Below are positions 17,854 to 26,816 of a stretch of DNA of 64,000 bases, piece by piece. The stretch comes from Lewinellaceae bacterium (GTDB lineage Bacteria > Bacteroidota > Bacteroidia > Chitinophagales > Saprospiraceae). The notes beneath the pieces are model-generated. The model searched no databases. It had not been told where the DNA came from and saw only the letters and a list, made by a program, of their open reading frames with translations. Position 1 is the first letter of the stretch, and every line of letters starts with the position of its first letter. The DNA lies in NCBI GenBank assembly GCA_020636375.1, contig JACJXZ010000007.1, positions 186,001 to 250,000 of the forward strand. The letters are read 5' to 3'. The position numbers and the translations under genes were made by a program.

Positions 17854-17901
17854 GGTTGAAAATTCGCAGGGCCGCGCTGGCCCGCTAACTGGCGTATCCG
17901 T

Positions 17902-19535
17902 GTAACTATTCAGCAAAGCTGAAGATTTAAAAAATAACTGAGGGGCGGGCATAATGGCTTTTAATCATCATTTCCACTCCCGGCTCCGCCAACGGAGATA
18001 TTTTGCCCTGCGATGGCAGGGATTGCGTAAAGATTTCCCCCGCTGGCGGGGGTTAGGGGGTGGATTAAAGCCCAAAATTGGTATTACGCTCACCCCTATG
18101 TTGCAAAATAACTATTATTTTTAAGGATGCTTCCAGAACAACTACAACAAGCGATCAAGAAATTGCCAGAGGAAAGCCAACTGGTGATACAGGCTATTGT
18201 AGTATTCTATGAATCGCAGGTTCAGAACTGAAAGCCCGAATCAAAGAATTAGAAGATCAAATCTCAAAGAACAGCAGAAACAGCAGTAAGCCCCTTCTAC
18301 AGATGAATATGACAAACCCTCTCCCAAGAGCCAGCGGGAAAACCTACTAAAGCAGGAGGGCAAAAGGCATGAAGGGAATAACCTAAAAATGGTGGATCTC
18401 CGGATAAAGAAGAAGTGCATAAAGTAGAGGTTTGTGCCTGCTGCCAGAAAACCTTCGATAAAAAAGCCGATGATATTGAACGCAGGCAGGTATATGACTT
18501 GCCGCCCTTAAATTAATAATAACAGAACACCGGTAGAAGTGAAGCGTTGTTCGTAATGTCAATAAAGCTGATTATCCAGTAGGTGTTAGCCATTATGTGC
18601 AGTATGACCAATATAAAGAGCCTCTTGGTGTACATGCAAGACTACCAGCTGCTGCCTTATGAGCGCGCCAAAGAATTTGTCAAAGACGTATTTGGGCACG
18701 CCATAAGTACCGGCACCTATATAATATACGCCAGTGTGCTTTGACAAGCTGGCTGGTTTTGAGGAGCGGCTCAAAGCCTTGCTAACAGCCGCCGTGGTTG
18801 CTGGCTTTGATGAAACCGGCATTCGTATAGTAGCCCAGCGCCTTTGGCTGCATAGCTGCTCTACTGCCCAGCATGTTTATTACCATACATGCCAAGCGAG
18901 GGCAAGAGGCTATGAACGATATCGGCATTTTGCCCAAGTTTAGAGGCGTGGCTGTCCATGATTTTGAAAAGCTACCTGGCTATTGCTGTGAACATGGCGT
19001 CAATGCACACCTGCTCAGAGATCTAATCTTATCAAAGAACGTTTCAAGCAGCAATGGGCTGATGGCATGTATGCTCTAAAAATGAAGGCGTAAAGAAAGA
19101 GCCATTGCTAAAGGCAAGGCTGCTCTATCCCAGGCAACTTTAAGCCGCTATCGAAAGCTCTATGGCGCTATCGTACAAAAGGGCCAAAGCCAACCTTATA
19201 ACCCCTCCGTCAAAAAGTACGATAAAAACAAAGCCCCGAAACCTCATAGAACGAATTAGAGATTACGCCGATGATATTTTGAGGTTCTTCTACGATTTTA
19301 AAGTGCCATTTGACAACAACTTCTCCGAGAGGGACATTCGAATGATGAAAGTCAAACAAAAAATCTCGGGGTGCTTCAGAAGTTGGGATGGCGCTAAATT
19401 CTTCGCAAGAACCCGCAGCTTCATCGTCACGGCTCGTAAACAAAATGTCAATGTTTTCAAAGCATTGAGGAATTTGTTTATGGATAATTCTATTACTTTT
19501 CAATTAACCAGCACTCTGCCGTGCTGAATAGTTAC
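17902..19535 (+). mobile_element. Decayed IS66-family element with intact 8-bp target duplication
   Basis: 1634 bp, bounded by GTAACTATTCAGCA (17902-17915) and its exact inverse TGCTGAATAGTTAC (19522-19535). The 8-bp sequence GTATCCGT occurs immediately outside both ends (17894-17901 and 19536-19543), which fits the 8-bp duplication made by IS66-family elements. A single transposase gene fills the interior, degraded by many frameshifts. The boundaries are therefore well preserved while the gene is dead. Confidence 0.9.
18127..19527 (+). pseudogene. IS66-family transposase, multiply frameshifted
   Basis: Fragments in all three frames follow the family order: MLPEQLQQAIKKLPEESQ; RIKELEDQISKNSRNSSKPP; the zinc-finger region VEVCACCQKTF and ERRQVYDLPPL; AAVVAGFDETGIRI with the catalytic Asp and ILPKFRGVAVHDFEK; CEHGVNAHLLRDL; and the C-terminal end FDNNFSERDIRMMKVKQKIS with KFFARTRSFIVTARKQ. 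At least five frame changes or small deletions separate them, so no transposase can be made. Confidence 0.9.
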
Positions 19536-19545
19536 GTATCCGTTT

Positions 19546-19760
19546 TAACCGCAGGGAACGCAGAGGGCCGCGGAGAAGAGTATTGCAGCTCCGCTGCGCA
19601 AGCAGCATGTTATCATGCGCAGAGCCTCCGGATAGGCACCTGACCTCAACGGCACAGCACCTCATATGTTTGTAAAACCGCAGGGAGCGCAGAGAAGCGT
19701 ATCGTAGCTTGCCATGCGGTCTTTCCTCTGCGGCCCTCCGCGGACCCTGCGGTTAAAAAA
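19546..19760. repeat. CCGCAGGG-type dispersed inverted repeat
   Basis: Repeated CCGCAGGGARCGCAGAG words and their inverses (CTCTGCGG, CCCTGCGGTT), plus a core GCAGCTCCGCTGCGCAAGCAG. The same core in opposite orientation, with the same flanking AAACATA and CCCTGCGG words, occurs at 51955-52105, defining a family with at least two copies. Confidence 0.7.
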
Positions 19761-20021
19761 CACAGGAGGCGCGGAGCGCCGCAAGGAAAGGCAGCGTACC
19801 TCAGCGGTTAAAACAGTACTGCTCCGGGGCCTTGTCCCTGGCAGGCTTGGCCCTTGGTGGTTACAAGCGCCAGGGTTTTGCCGCGTTTATGGTAAGTGTT
19901 TGTTTGGTTTGTGCGCGTTTGGGAAAGGGTATAAAAACGATGGCTGTAAGATACGTTTATCTTGCAACAATGTCAATGGCAGTGAAGAGAAAAGCATGGG
20001 TTGTAATGGATGGGGTAACTA

Positions 20022-20052
20022 TTTGCCCCTTCCCTTCAAATCCCTACTTTTG
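20022..20052 (+). promoter_or_regulatory. Promoter of pyrD: TTTG, 19-bp spacer, TACTTTTG
   Basis: TTTG at 20022-20025 and TACTTTTG at 20045-20052 fit the Bacteroidota -33/-7 pair. Transcription would start only a few bases before GTG 20062, so pyrD may have an extremely short leader. Confidence 0.65.
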
Positions 20053-20061
20053 CACAAAAAA

Positions 20062-21099
20062 GTGTACAAAACCCTCCTCAAGCCATTCTTCTTCCTCTTC
20101 CCGCCCGAGCGGGCGCACCACCTCACGCTCTTTTTGCTCAGGCTGATGCTGTCCATTCCGGGCCTCGGCCATCTGTTCCGAGCCATCTACCGCTATGAGC
20201 ATCCCAGCCTGCGCCGTGAGCTGTTTGGCCTCACCTTTGAAAACCCCGTCGGCCTGGCCGCCGGCTTCGACAAGGACGGGCGGCACTTCCGCGCCATGGC
20301 CGCCCTGGGCTTCGGTTTCATCGAGGTAGGCACCGTCACGCCCGAAGGGCAGGAAGGAAACCCCCGGCCCCGCCTCTTCCGCCTGCCGCAGGACGAGGCG
20401 CTCATCAACCGTATGGGCTTCAACAACGAAGGGGTGGACGCCCTCGTGGAACGCCTGAGAAAAGGTAAACCCCAGGGCCTCATCGTCGGCGGCAACATCG
20501 GCAAGAACAAGGCAACGCCCAACGAAGAGGCCGAACAGGACTACGCCTGCTGCTTCGAGGCGCTCTACCCCTACGTCGATTACTTTGCCGTCAATGTCAG
20601 CTCGCCCAATACGCCCGGCCTGCGCGGCCTGCAGGACAAGGAACCACTGTCTAAACTGCTCAGCCTGCTGCAATCCCTCAACCATCAAACGCCTGCGCCC
20701 CGCCCCATACTGCTCAAGATCGCTCCCGACCTCACCGACGGCCAGCTCGACGACATCATCGGGATCGTTAGAGATACCGGCATTGACGGTGTCATCGCCA
20801 CCAATACCACCATCAGCCGGGAGGGCCTGGCCACGCCTGCCGCCGAAGTGGAGCGCATCGGCGCCGGCGGGCTGAGCGGGCAGCCCGTCAAAGCGCGGTC
20901 GACCGAGGTCATCCGTTATTTAAAAAAGAATTCCAACAACCAGCTTGCCATCATCGGCGTCGGCGGCATCGCCGGGCCGGAAGATGCGCTCGAAAAAATC
21001 CGCGCCGGCGCCTCCCTGGTGCAGGTATATTCCGGCCTGGTCTACGAAGGGCCGGGGCTGGTGAAGCGCATCAACAAAGCGCTGGCCGGAGTAGAGTGA
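20062..21099 (+). CDS. pyrD: Dihydroorotate dehydrogenase (quinone), class 2
   Basis: Oxidises dihydroorotate to orotate in pyrimidine synthesis, passing electrons to membrane quinone; FMN enzyme at the inner face of the cytoplasmic membrane. 345 residues from GTG 20062. The N-terminal membrane-associated helices (VYKTLLKPFFFLFPPERAHHLTLFLLRLML) mark class 2. The FMN/substrate motifs GLAAGFDKDG, IEVGTVTP, GFNNEG, VNVSSPNTPGLR with the catalytic Ser region, KIAPDL, ATNTT, GLSGQP and IGVGGI are present. The frame is open far upstream (19714), but that part is repeat-derived. GTG is favoured because family members start MYKxLLRP; TTG 20050 lies inside the -7 box. Confidence 0.95.
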   Translation: MYKTLLKPFFFLFPPERAHHLTLFLLRLMLSIPGLGHLFRAIYRYEHPSLRRELFGLTFENPVGLAAGFDKDGRHFRAMAALGFGFIEVGTVTPEGQEGNPRPRLFRLPQDEALINRMGFNNEGVDALVERLRKGKPQGLIVGGNIGKNKATPNEEAEQDYACCFEALYPYVDYFAVNVSSPNTPGLRGLQDKEPLSKLLSLLQSLNHQTPAPRPILLKIAPDLTDGQLDDIIGIVRDTGIDGVIATNTTISREGLATPAAEVERIGAGGLSGQPVKARSTEVIRYLKKNSNNQLAIIGVGGIAGPEDALEKIRAGASLVQVYSGLVYEGPGLVKRINKALAGVE

Positions 21100-21448
21100 G
21101 CAGGACGCGATGGTCAGGAATCCCGAATAACGGGGCAGTTATTATCCTGCCGGCACATATACTCCATCCGGAAAGTGTCCCGCAATCTGAAAAACAATCC
21201 CTCGTATTAAAAAAAAACGCTATGGCATCCTTTTTGCCTCTGTACAGGGCATAAGGCAAATCCATGGCGATTACTAATGCTTCGATTTTGAAATATGTAC
21301 TTCCGCGCCTCGGCCGCCGCCAAAGGCTATGGCCGACGGAGGCTGCGCGAAATTTCGGCCTGCGGGGGGAATAATTTGAAATTAAAGCACCAGCCCGCCT
21401 TATCAAGTAGATGTAATTTTTTCTGCTAATCGCGTACAACCAAAAAAC
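21100..21448. other. Intergenic, no gene seen
   Basis: 350 bp after pyrD. It holds a short CCCGAATAACGGGGCAG at 21122-21138, resembling a class II palindrome, and otherwise nothing I can name. Confidence 0.5.
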
Positions 21449-21556
21449 ATGATTCATGAGAAGACCTCTTCCGTATGGAAGGATATTCGGTTCTGGCTCG
21501 TCCTGGCCTCTTTTTTGCTGCTCCTCTGGATAGCGGTAAGGAGTTTTCCGGTGTGA
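21449..21556 (+). CDS. Possible 35-residue single-TM protein
   Basis: ATG 21449 to TGA 21556 encodes MIHEKTSSVWKDIRFWLV followed by ASFLLLLWIAVRSFPV: a charged N-terminus and one hydrophobic helix. The composition looks like a real membrane segment. It ends exactly where the decamer tandem repeat begins, so it may be a small protein or the orphaned first helix of a longer protein, perhaps of the MscS channel downstream, cut off by repeat expansion. Confidence 0.4.
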   Translation: MIHEKTSSVWKDIRFWLVLASFLLLLWIAVRSFPV

Positions 21557-21559
21557 GGG

Positions 21560-21659
21560 AAATACATGGAAATACATGGAAACACATGGAAATACATGGA
21601 AACACATGGAAACACATGGAAATACATGGAAATACATGGAAATACATGGAAATACATGG
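21560..21659. repeat. Tandem decamer AAAYACATGG x10
   Basis: Ten head-to-tail copies of a 10-bp unit differing only at one T/C position, between the small TM frame and the MscS gene. A related, inverted arrangement of ATACATGGAAATA and GTATTTCC words is at 61685-61818. There are no unique spacers, so it is not CRISPR. Confidence 0.95.
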
Positions 21660-21721
21660 AAATGTTTTCGTACTGAACAAAGCGGATGGTTTTCGCCTTC
21701 CAGAAAGAAAACCATCCTTCT

Positions 21722-22807
21722 ATGTTATCCGGATTATTCGACAATGCAGCCGAGTGGCTGAAGCTTTTGATGCTATTTGGAGGCGCGGCGGTTGCCGGCT
21801 TTCTGGTTGCCTGGACGGCGTTCAAGCTGTTCCGCTGGTATGGCCGGAAGCGCGACATCCTGGTGCTTCGGTCCGTCAACGACAACCTTCGGGCGCCCGT
21901 GCTCTGGCTGGCCCCCATCCTGTTCGCCCTGGCGGCCCCCTTTGCTTTCGGCATCCCGCCCGGGAAGGTGGAGGGCATCACCTTATTGCTGGAAATACTG
22001 ATGTACATCGCCGCCGGCGCCCTGACGGTGCAGGTGGCGGACGTGGTGAGCGACCTGGTGCGCGACCGCTACCGGATCGACGTGCAGGACAACCTGGAGG
22101 AGCGCAAGATCATCACCCAGTTCCAGTATATCAAACGGGTGATGATCTTTGTGGTCATCATCGTCGTCATCGCGTTCATCCTCCTGCAGTTTGACCGGGT
22201 GCGGGAGCTGGGCGCCGGGCTGCTGACCTCGGCCGGGGTGGCCGGCATCATCATCGGCCTGGCGGCGCAGAAGTCGATCGCCAACCTGCTGGCGGGCTTC
22301 CAGCTGGCTTTCACCCAGCCCATCCGCATCGACGATGTGGTGATCGTGGAAGGGGAGTGGGGTAAGATCGAAGAGATCACCCTCACTTACGTCGTCGTCC
22401 GCATCTGGGACGAACGCCGGCTGGTGGTGCCCCTCAACTATTTCAACGAAAAGCCTTTCCAGAACTGGACCCGGACCTCCGCCCAGCTCCTGGGTTACGT
22501 CTACCTCTACACCGACTACCGCCTGCCGCTGAAAGCAATTCGCGAATTCTACTTTGACGCTGTCGAACAGCACGAAAAGTGGGACGGCCGCGTGAAAAAC
22601 ATCCAGGTGACCAACTCGGACCGCCATGCCATGGAGGTGCGTTTCCTCATGAGCGCCCGCAACGCCTCCGACGCCTGGGACCTGCGCTGCGACCTGCGCG
22701 AGCAGCTCATCTCCTTCATCCAGGAAAACTACCCGGAATGCCTGCCGCGCACGCGGGTGGAAATGCCGGAAAAGGAATTGAAGCAGGTGCTGGGGAATGG
22801 GAAGTAG
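21722..22807 (+). CDS. Mechanosensitive ion channel, MscS family
   Basis: A 361-residue membrane channel that would open under membrane tension to release solutes. Predicted TM helices lie at about 8-30, 55-75, 82-102 and 138-160, followed by the pore-lining helix with the Gly/Ala pattern LLTSAGVAGIIIGLAAQKSIANLLAGF and the cytoplasmic beta domain FTQPIRIDDVVIVEGEWGKIEEITLTYVVVR. The C-terminal alpha/beta domain is complete. Two ATGs are possible (21686 and 21722); 21722 (MLSGLFDNAAEWLKLL) is chosen as it begins the first amphipathic helix. The decamer repeat lies 60 bp upstream and may affect its expression. Confidence 0.92.
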   Translation: MLSGLFDNAAEWLKLLMLFGGAAVAGFLVAWTAFKLFRWYGRKRDILVLRSVNDNLRAPVLWLAPILFALAAPFAFGIPPGKVEGITLLLEILMYIAAGALTVQVADVVSDLVRDRYRIDVQDNLEERKIITQFQYIKRVMIFVVIIVVIAFILLQFDRVRELGAGLLTSAGVAGIIIGLAAQKSIANLLAGFQLAFTQPIRIDDVVIVEGEWGKIEEITLTYVVVRIWDERRLVVPLNYFNEKPFQNWTRTSAQLLGYVYLYTDYRLPLKAIREFYFDAVEQHEKWDGRVKNIQVTNSDRHAMEVRFLMSARNASDAWDLRCDLREQLISFIQENYPECLPRTRVEMPEKELKQVLGNGK

Positions 22808-22837
22808 AACGGAGGGGGGATGGATGAGTTCATAGTT

Positions 22838-23067
22838 GAGGGCGCTCCGGAAAGTCCCCCAAAGGAGTGGATGTCCGCCTTCGCCAGGCTTCGGCGGAAC
22901 GATGGAACGAAGGAATGACAGAACGAATGAAAACAACCATGTGCTTATTAATGAATATCAATTTAAAATACATCTTCGCTTTATTCATTCCTTCATTTTT
23001 ACCCGGCCGAGGAACGAGGACGGGCCTCCAGTCATTCATTCCTTTCCGGGGTTTCCGGAGTGCCCTC
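22838..23067. repeat. 230-bp element with TIR GAGGGCRCTCCGGAAA
   Basis: The left end GAGGGCGCTCCGGAAAG (22838) and the right end TTTCCGGAGTGCCCTC (23052-23067) are inverted repeats. Inside are GGAACGAAGGAATGACAGAA-like words on the left and the inverse TTCATTCCTTCATT on the right. No protein. MITE-like hairpin element between MscS and the convergent T9SS gene. No clean target duplication seen. Confidence 0.65.
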
Positions 23068-23084
23068 ACCGGTAAAACCATGAA

Positions 23085-23960
23085 CTACCTTGCCACCACC
23101 AGCTTCTCCACGGTTACGTCCCTGCCCTGATGCAACTCCAGCAGGTACAGGCCGGGTGCCCAGTTTTCGGCGCTGAATTCGTGGTCGCCCATATCGAGCT
23201 GCCCGGTTTCCAGAATCAGCTTGCCTTCGGGATTCCGGATGGCCAGGCGGCTGAGGCCTTCTTCCAGCCGCAGGTAGAACGGGCCGGAGGCGGGGTTGGG
23301 GAAATATTTCGCCCGGAGCGGCGGCAGGGCGGGTTTGAGAGGGCGCGCCGGAGCGGCTTCGGGTTCTTCGCATTCCGGTAATGAGCAGCCCGATACGCGA
23401 ACGCCGTCTATGTAATAAGCACAATCGCAGGAGCGGCAGCTGCGCATGTGGATTTCCTGGCCTCCATCTTTTTCAGCCTCCAGTGGGCTGCCCCAGCAGG
23501 CAGTAGCAGAGGTCAGGGCGTTGAGGTTGCGGGTGGGCAGGTTCCGGATTTGCTCGCTGGTAATGTAGCAGTTGGAATAGCAGGTTTCCTGTTCCACCAG
23601 GGGCACTTTGTACTCGGTTACCACTATTGTTTCCAGGACGATGCCCTCGAAGGACATCTCCATATCCATGCGGTTGGCCTTCCCTGCCAGGGCTTTGACA
23701 TCCGTTATCCGCTTTTTGGCAAAACCCAAATAACTGGCCTCAAGCTCATAAGTACCGGGTTCGATTGGAGAAAAGGCGTAATTGCCTTCGAAGTCCGTTT
23801 CCGTGCCGGCGATCAGCACGCCTTGTTTATACAGCGCCACAGCGGCAAAGATGACGGGTTCGCCGGTTATGGCGTCAGTGGCCTTTCCGGAGAGGGTGGT
23901 TTGGGCATAGGCCAGGGTGCTGCACAGGCTGGCGGCAAGGAGCAGTAGTATCGTTTTCAT
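23085..23960 (-). CDS. Secreted protein: carboxypeptidase-regulatory domain + TonB-plug-like segment + T9SS type A sorting domain
   Basis: A 291-residue exported protein. Signal peptide 1-19 (MKTILLLLAASLCSTLAYA). Residues 20-110 are a CarboxypepD_reg-like beta sandwich (TLSGKATDAITGEPVIFAAV, YELEASYLGF). Next is a stretch resembling the plug start of SusC/TonB receptors (IVVTEYKVPLVEQET, EQIRNLPTRNLNALTSATA), here Cys-rich (SCRSCDCAYYIDGVRV). The C-terminus is a type A T9SS sorting domain (KYFPNPASGPFYL to VEKLVVAR; about 218-291). The plug-like part without a barrel is unusual: it looks like a receptor N-terminus re-used as a secreted protein. Function unknown. Confidence 0.85.
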   Translation of the reverse strand: MKTILLLLAASLCSTLAYAQTTLSGKATDAITGEPVIFAAVALYKQGVLIAGTETDFEGNYAFSPIEPGTYELEASYLGFAKKRITDVKALAGKANRMDMEMSFEGIVLETIVVTEYKVPLVEQETCYSNCYITSEQIRNLPTRNLNALTSATACWGSPLEAEKDGGQEIHMRSCRSCDCAYYIDGVRVSGCSLPECEEPEAAPARPLKPALPPLRAKYFPNPASGPFYLRLEEGLSRLAIRNPEGKLILETGQLDMGDHEFSAENWAPGLYLLELHQGRDVTVEKLVVAR

Positions 23961-24345
23961 AGCTTATCATTGATGTGGTTACCGGGAAGCCGGCGCGAAG
24001 GCGGCGCCGCCGGGGCGGCAGCCGCTTTGCGTCCAGTAGAAAAGCTTTCATAGCTAATTAAAAAAACACATTTGGAAATTTGGGGCCATAAAGGGCAATA
24101 GGTGTTGGTGTCATGAATCTCTTCTGGTTTCAAAAGTAGGGGTTTCTGGGAGAGAAGGGTAACCAACTTTTGAGTTATTGTCAGGTTTTAAATTTCAATA
24201 TTCATTGAAATACAAACGACTGCGTTGGAAAAATCCTTTATTAATAATCAGGTTTCATTCTGTGCAAAGCAGCCAATGGGCTGTCTAAGGTTGTCGGCCT
24301 TCCCAAAACACCTTAACTTGCACAACAGCAAAATGGGCAGCAACA
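23961..24345. other. Divergent intergenic region, no gene
   Basis: 385 bp between the divergent T9SS gene and the Uma2 gene. Holds a GC-rich palindrome (GGCGGCGCCGCC at about 24000) and AT-rich DNA that should carry both promoters; TAACTTG near 24312 is an imperfect -7 box for Uma2. Nothing else seen. Confidence 0.5.
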
Positions 24346-24984
24346 ATGACAATAACCGAAAAATTTCCAATCACGCTCAAGGAAAGGCTGCAACTAGGCC
24401 CGGAAGAACAGGTGTTCGAAGGCACCCTGGAGGAATTCGGAGCATTGGCGGAAGCCTGCGAGTACCCGGTAGAATACGAGGAGGGGAAAATTATTGCTAT
24501 GAGTATTGCTTCTGACGTTCACGAAAGGATAGTGGCTAATCTTTCAGGAGTGCTGTTCCTCGTCCTGAGGGGCCATAAGGAATTTATTCGTTACGGCAGC
24601 AACCGCCACATTTACCTGCCGGAGTTTCAATGTGCCTGCGCCCCCGATGCTTCTGTGGTGAAAGGCGAACCGGAGGCTTTCGAATACGCTTCGGGCAAAA
24701 CGGCTAACCTGAATCCCTGGTTGCTGGTGGAAGTGCTATCAGAAAGCACCCGCGATAAGGATTTGGGCAGGAAGTTGCCGCGGTATAAGAAGATTAAGCC
24801 TTTACAATATATTCTCTTCATCGAACAGGACGTACCATTGGTCACTGTACACCACCGGATGGAAGACCCCGGCCGCTGGGCAAGCATCGATTACAACCGC
24901 CTGGAGCAGTCTTTTGACCTCGCCGGGCAAACCGTTTCTCTCGCCGATATTTACAACAATATCCAGTTTGTGTCGGCCGGGTAG
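24346..24984 (+). CDS. Uma2-family endonuclease-fold protein (DUF820)
   Basis: 212 residues of the Uma2/DUF820 family, a restriction endonuclease-like (PD-(D/E)XK) fold very common in cyanobacteria and also found in Bacteroidota. Typical elements: YEEGKIIAMSIASDVHERIVANL, the acidic core CAPDASVV, and the LLVEVLSESTRDKDLGRKLPRYKK segment with conserved Glu and Lys. Cellular role not established for the family. It ends 16 bp before the truncated caspase gene, which may mark the junction where that gene lost its 5' part. Confidence 0.9.
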   Translation: MTITEKFPITLKERLQLGPEEQVFEGTLEEFGALAEACEYPVEYEEGKIIAMSIASDVHERIVANLSGVLFLVLRGHKEFIRYGSNRHIYLPEFQCACAPDASVVKGEPEAFEYASGKTANLNPWLLVEVLSESTRDKDLGRKLPRYKKIKPLQYILFIEQDVPLVTVHHRMEDPGRWASIDYNRLEQSFDLAGQTVSLADIYNNIQFVSAG

Positions 24985-24999
24985 TGATACAGGCAATTA

Positions 25000-26280
25000 T
25001 TGCCTCTGAAAAGGCTCGTTCGCGCCCCGGTTCCTGGAAAGTTGGTGATCTACTTTTCCGGCCACGGCGAGACGGAGGACAACGTCGGCTACTGGACGCC
25101 GGCCAACGCCCACCCCGGCCAGGAATGGGGCTATGTTTCCACCGACGACATCCGCCGCCGCCTCGACGCGATCGACAGCTTCCACACCTTCGTCATCGTC
25201 GACGCCTGCTTCTCCGGCGCCCTGTTCGCCACCTATAAATCCGCCACTCCCGGCTACGAAAACAAGCGCTCCCGCTGGGGCCTGGCCGCCAGCCACAGCC
25301 GCGAGCGGGCGCTGGACGGCACGGCGGGGGACAACAGCCCATTCGCCGCCACCCTGCTGCGCCAGTTGAGGAGCAGCCCCGGCCACCTGCCGGTGCAGGA
25401 CCTGGCCGCCGCCGTCATCCGCCAGGTAGAACAGGCCACAGAGGGGCGGCAGACGCCGGTGTTCAAGCCGCTGAACGTGAAGGGGGACGACTCGGGGCAG
25501 TATGTCTTCCGGCTGCGGGCCAACGAGGCGGCCGACTGGAAGGCCTGCCAGGAAGCGGGCACGGTGGCAGCTTACCGGGCTTTCGTGGCAAAATACCCCG
25601 AGGGGATGCATGCCGGGGACGCCCGCGCCACGCTGGCGAAACTGGAGGAGGCAGCCGCCTGGGCAAAGGCCAGAGGGTCAGATACTGTACCTTCCTACAA
25701 TGCTTACCTGGGCCGCTACCCCGCCGGGCCCCATGCCGACGAAGCTTTCCAGCGCATCCGGCAACTGGAAGACGCCGCGAAACAACCGGCCGTCCCCCCC
25801 CCCGTCCGCCTGAACGGCCTGGCCTGGGCCGCCCAAAACCTGGACATCGACGTGCCGGACTCGTGGTGTTATGAGGGCAAAGCGGCGAACTGCCGGAAGT
25901 ACGGCCGGCTGTATACCCAGGCGGCGGCGAAGAAGGCCTGCGCGGCATTGGGGAGGGGCTGGCGGCTGCCGACGGATGAGGAGTGGAGTGCTTTGCGTGA
26001 CAAATATGGAGGGATGGAAGGCGCTTATAAAGCTTTGATCGAGGGCGGGAACAGTGGTTTCGCTGCGCTCCTTGGCGGCTACCGCCTCACCGACGGCCGC
26101 TTCTACTACCTTGGCGACAACGGCTACTACTGGAGCGCTACGGAGAGCGGCAGCAGCAGAGCGTGGTACTACTACTTCTACCGCAGCGGCGGCGGCGAGT
26201 TGAACCGGTACGTCAGCAATAAGGCGGTCGGGTACTCCTGTCGTTGCGTCCAGGGTGCGCCGTCTAACGGCACAGATTGA
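25000..26280 (+). pseudogene. Caspase-FISUMP protein A, 5'-truncated, with hypervariable C-terminus
   Basis: A 426-codon frame whose only starts are non-ATG (TTG 25000). It begins in the middle of a C14 caspase domain: the dyad His (YFSGHGE) and Cys (VDACFSGAL) are present, but the first approximately 90 residues seen in the paralogue at 27320, including the GIGINEY strand, are missing. Then follow repeats of the AYxxYLxxYPxGxHAdEA type (about 185-255) and a Fibrobacter-type major paralogous domain (FISUMP, TIGR02145; C-type lectin-like fold): GLAWAAQNLD, YGRLYTQAAAKKAC, WRLPTDEEW, ALLGGYR, YYWSATES, SCRCVQ. There is no signal peptide, so it is cytoplasmic if made. The last 190 bp look like a DGR variable region. 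Either a pseudogene or a shortened allele. Confidence 0.8.
26065..26254 (+). other. Candidate DGR variable region A
   Basis: Anchored by GCGCTCCTTGGCGGCT at the 5' end and TCCTGTCGTTGCGTCCAGG at the 3' end, both identical in region B (29001-29187). Between them, differences to region B fall mostly on first/second bases of NNC codons (TAC/CAC, TAC/ACC, TAC/TCC, AGC/GGC, AAC/TAC, GTC/GAC, GTC/TTC and others). All are derivable from AAC by changing only the adenines. Invariant codons such as TGGAGCGCTACGGAGAGCGG are identical to the third base. Confidence 0.65.
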
Positions 26281-26417
26281 CGCTGGCGAATAGCTTTTCA
26301 AAAAAAAATCGCTTAAATTTGTTTGGTTGCCCCTTTTCTCAAAAACAACTATCTTGTAGGAGTGCTTGTTTAGCTAAACAGTTGAAGCGCAATTGCCATT
26401 TGATCAAATCACTGAAA

Positions 26418-26816
26418 ATGTCTTCCATCCAAATAAAGTCGAGCATAACAGTTGAGGAATTGGTCCAGGGCGTGGCCCAATTAGAGGGCAAAGAACTGGA
26501 TGACTTTATTCAGCAAGTCCTTTCCATCAGGGTCAGGCGCAAGGCGGGCCATTTGGAGGAGCGGGAGTCCGAGTTGCTGGAAATGATTAATGAAGGCCTT
26601 CCGGCTGAAACTCAGGAGCGGTTTCTGGAATTGGATGAAAAGCGCCGCGCCGAAACCCTCACAGAAGAGGAGCATGCCGAGCTTATCGATATTACTGCCG
26701 TCATGGAGGCTAAGAATGTGCAGCGTGTGAAGCATCTGTCCGAATTAGCGTTGCTCAGGAAAGTAGGCTTGCGGGCGCTTATGGAGCAATTGGGAATTCC
26801 TTCAACTCATGGCTAA
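26418..26816 (+). CDS. Conserved partner of an HNH nuclease, helical
   Basis: 132 residues, predicted all-helical, Leu/Glu-rich: ITVEELVQGVAQLEGKELDDFIQQVL, RKAGHLEERESELLEMINEGLP, LTEEEHAELIDITAVMEAKNVQRVKHLSELA, ending LRALMEQLGIPSTHG. Proteins of this pattern commonly precede HNH nucleases, especially in cyanobacteria. It overlaps the HNH gene by 8 bp, so the two are translationally coupled. An antitoxin or chaperone role is possible but not shown. A longer frame from 26277 exists; ATG 26418 (MSSIQIKSSITVEEL) is the family start. Confidence 0.8.
   Translation: MSSIQIKSSITVEELVQGVAQLEGKELDDFIQQVLSIRVRRKAGHLEERESELLEMINEGLPAETQERFLELDEKRRAETLTEEEHAELIDITAVMEAKNVQRVKHLSELALLRKVGLRALMEQLGIPSTHG

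Noticed and set aside
19714..20061. N-terminal extension of pyrD
   Set aside because: The extension is read from the CCGCAGGG repeat and the promoter; class 2 enzymes begin at the VYKTLLKPFFF helix.
21560..21659. Possible CRISPR array
   Set aside because: Direct repeats of 10 bp with no spacers and no cas genes nearby; it is a simple tandem repeat.
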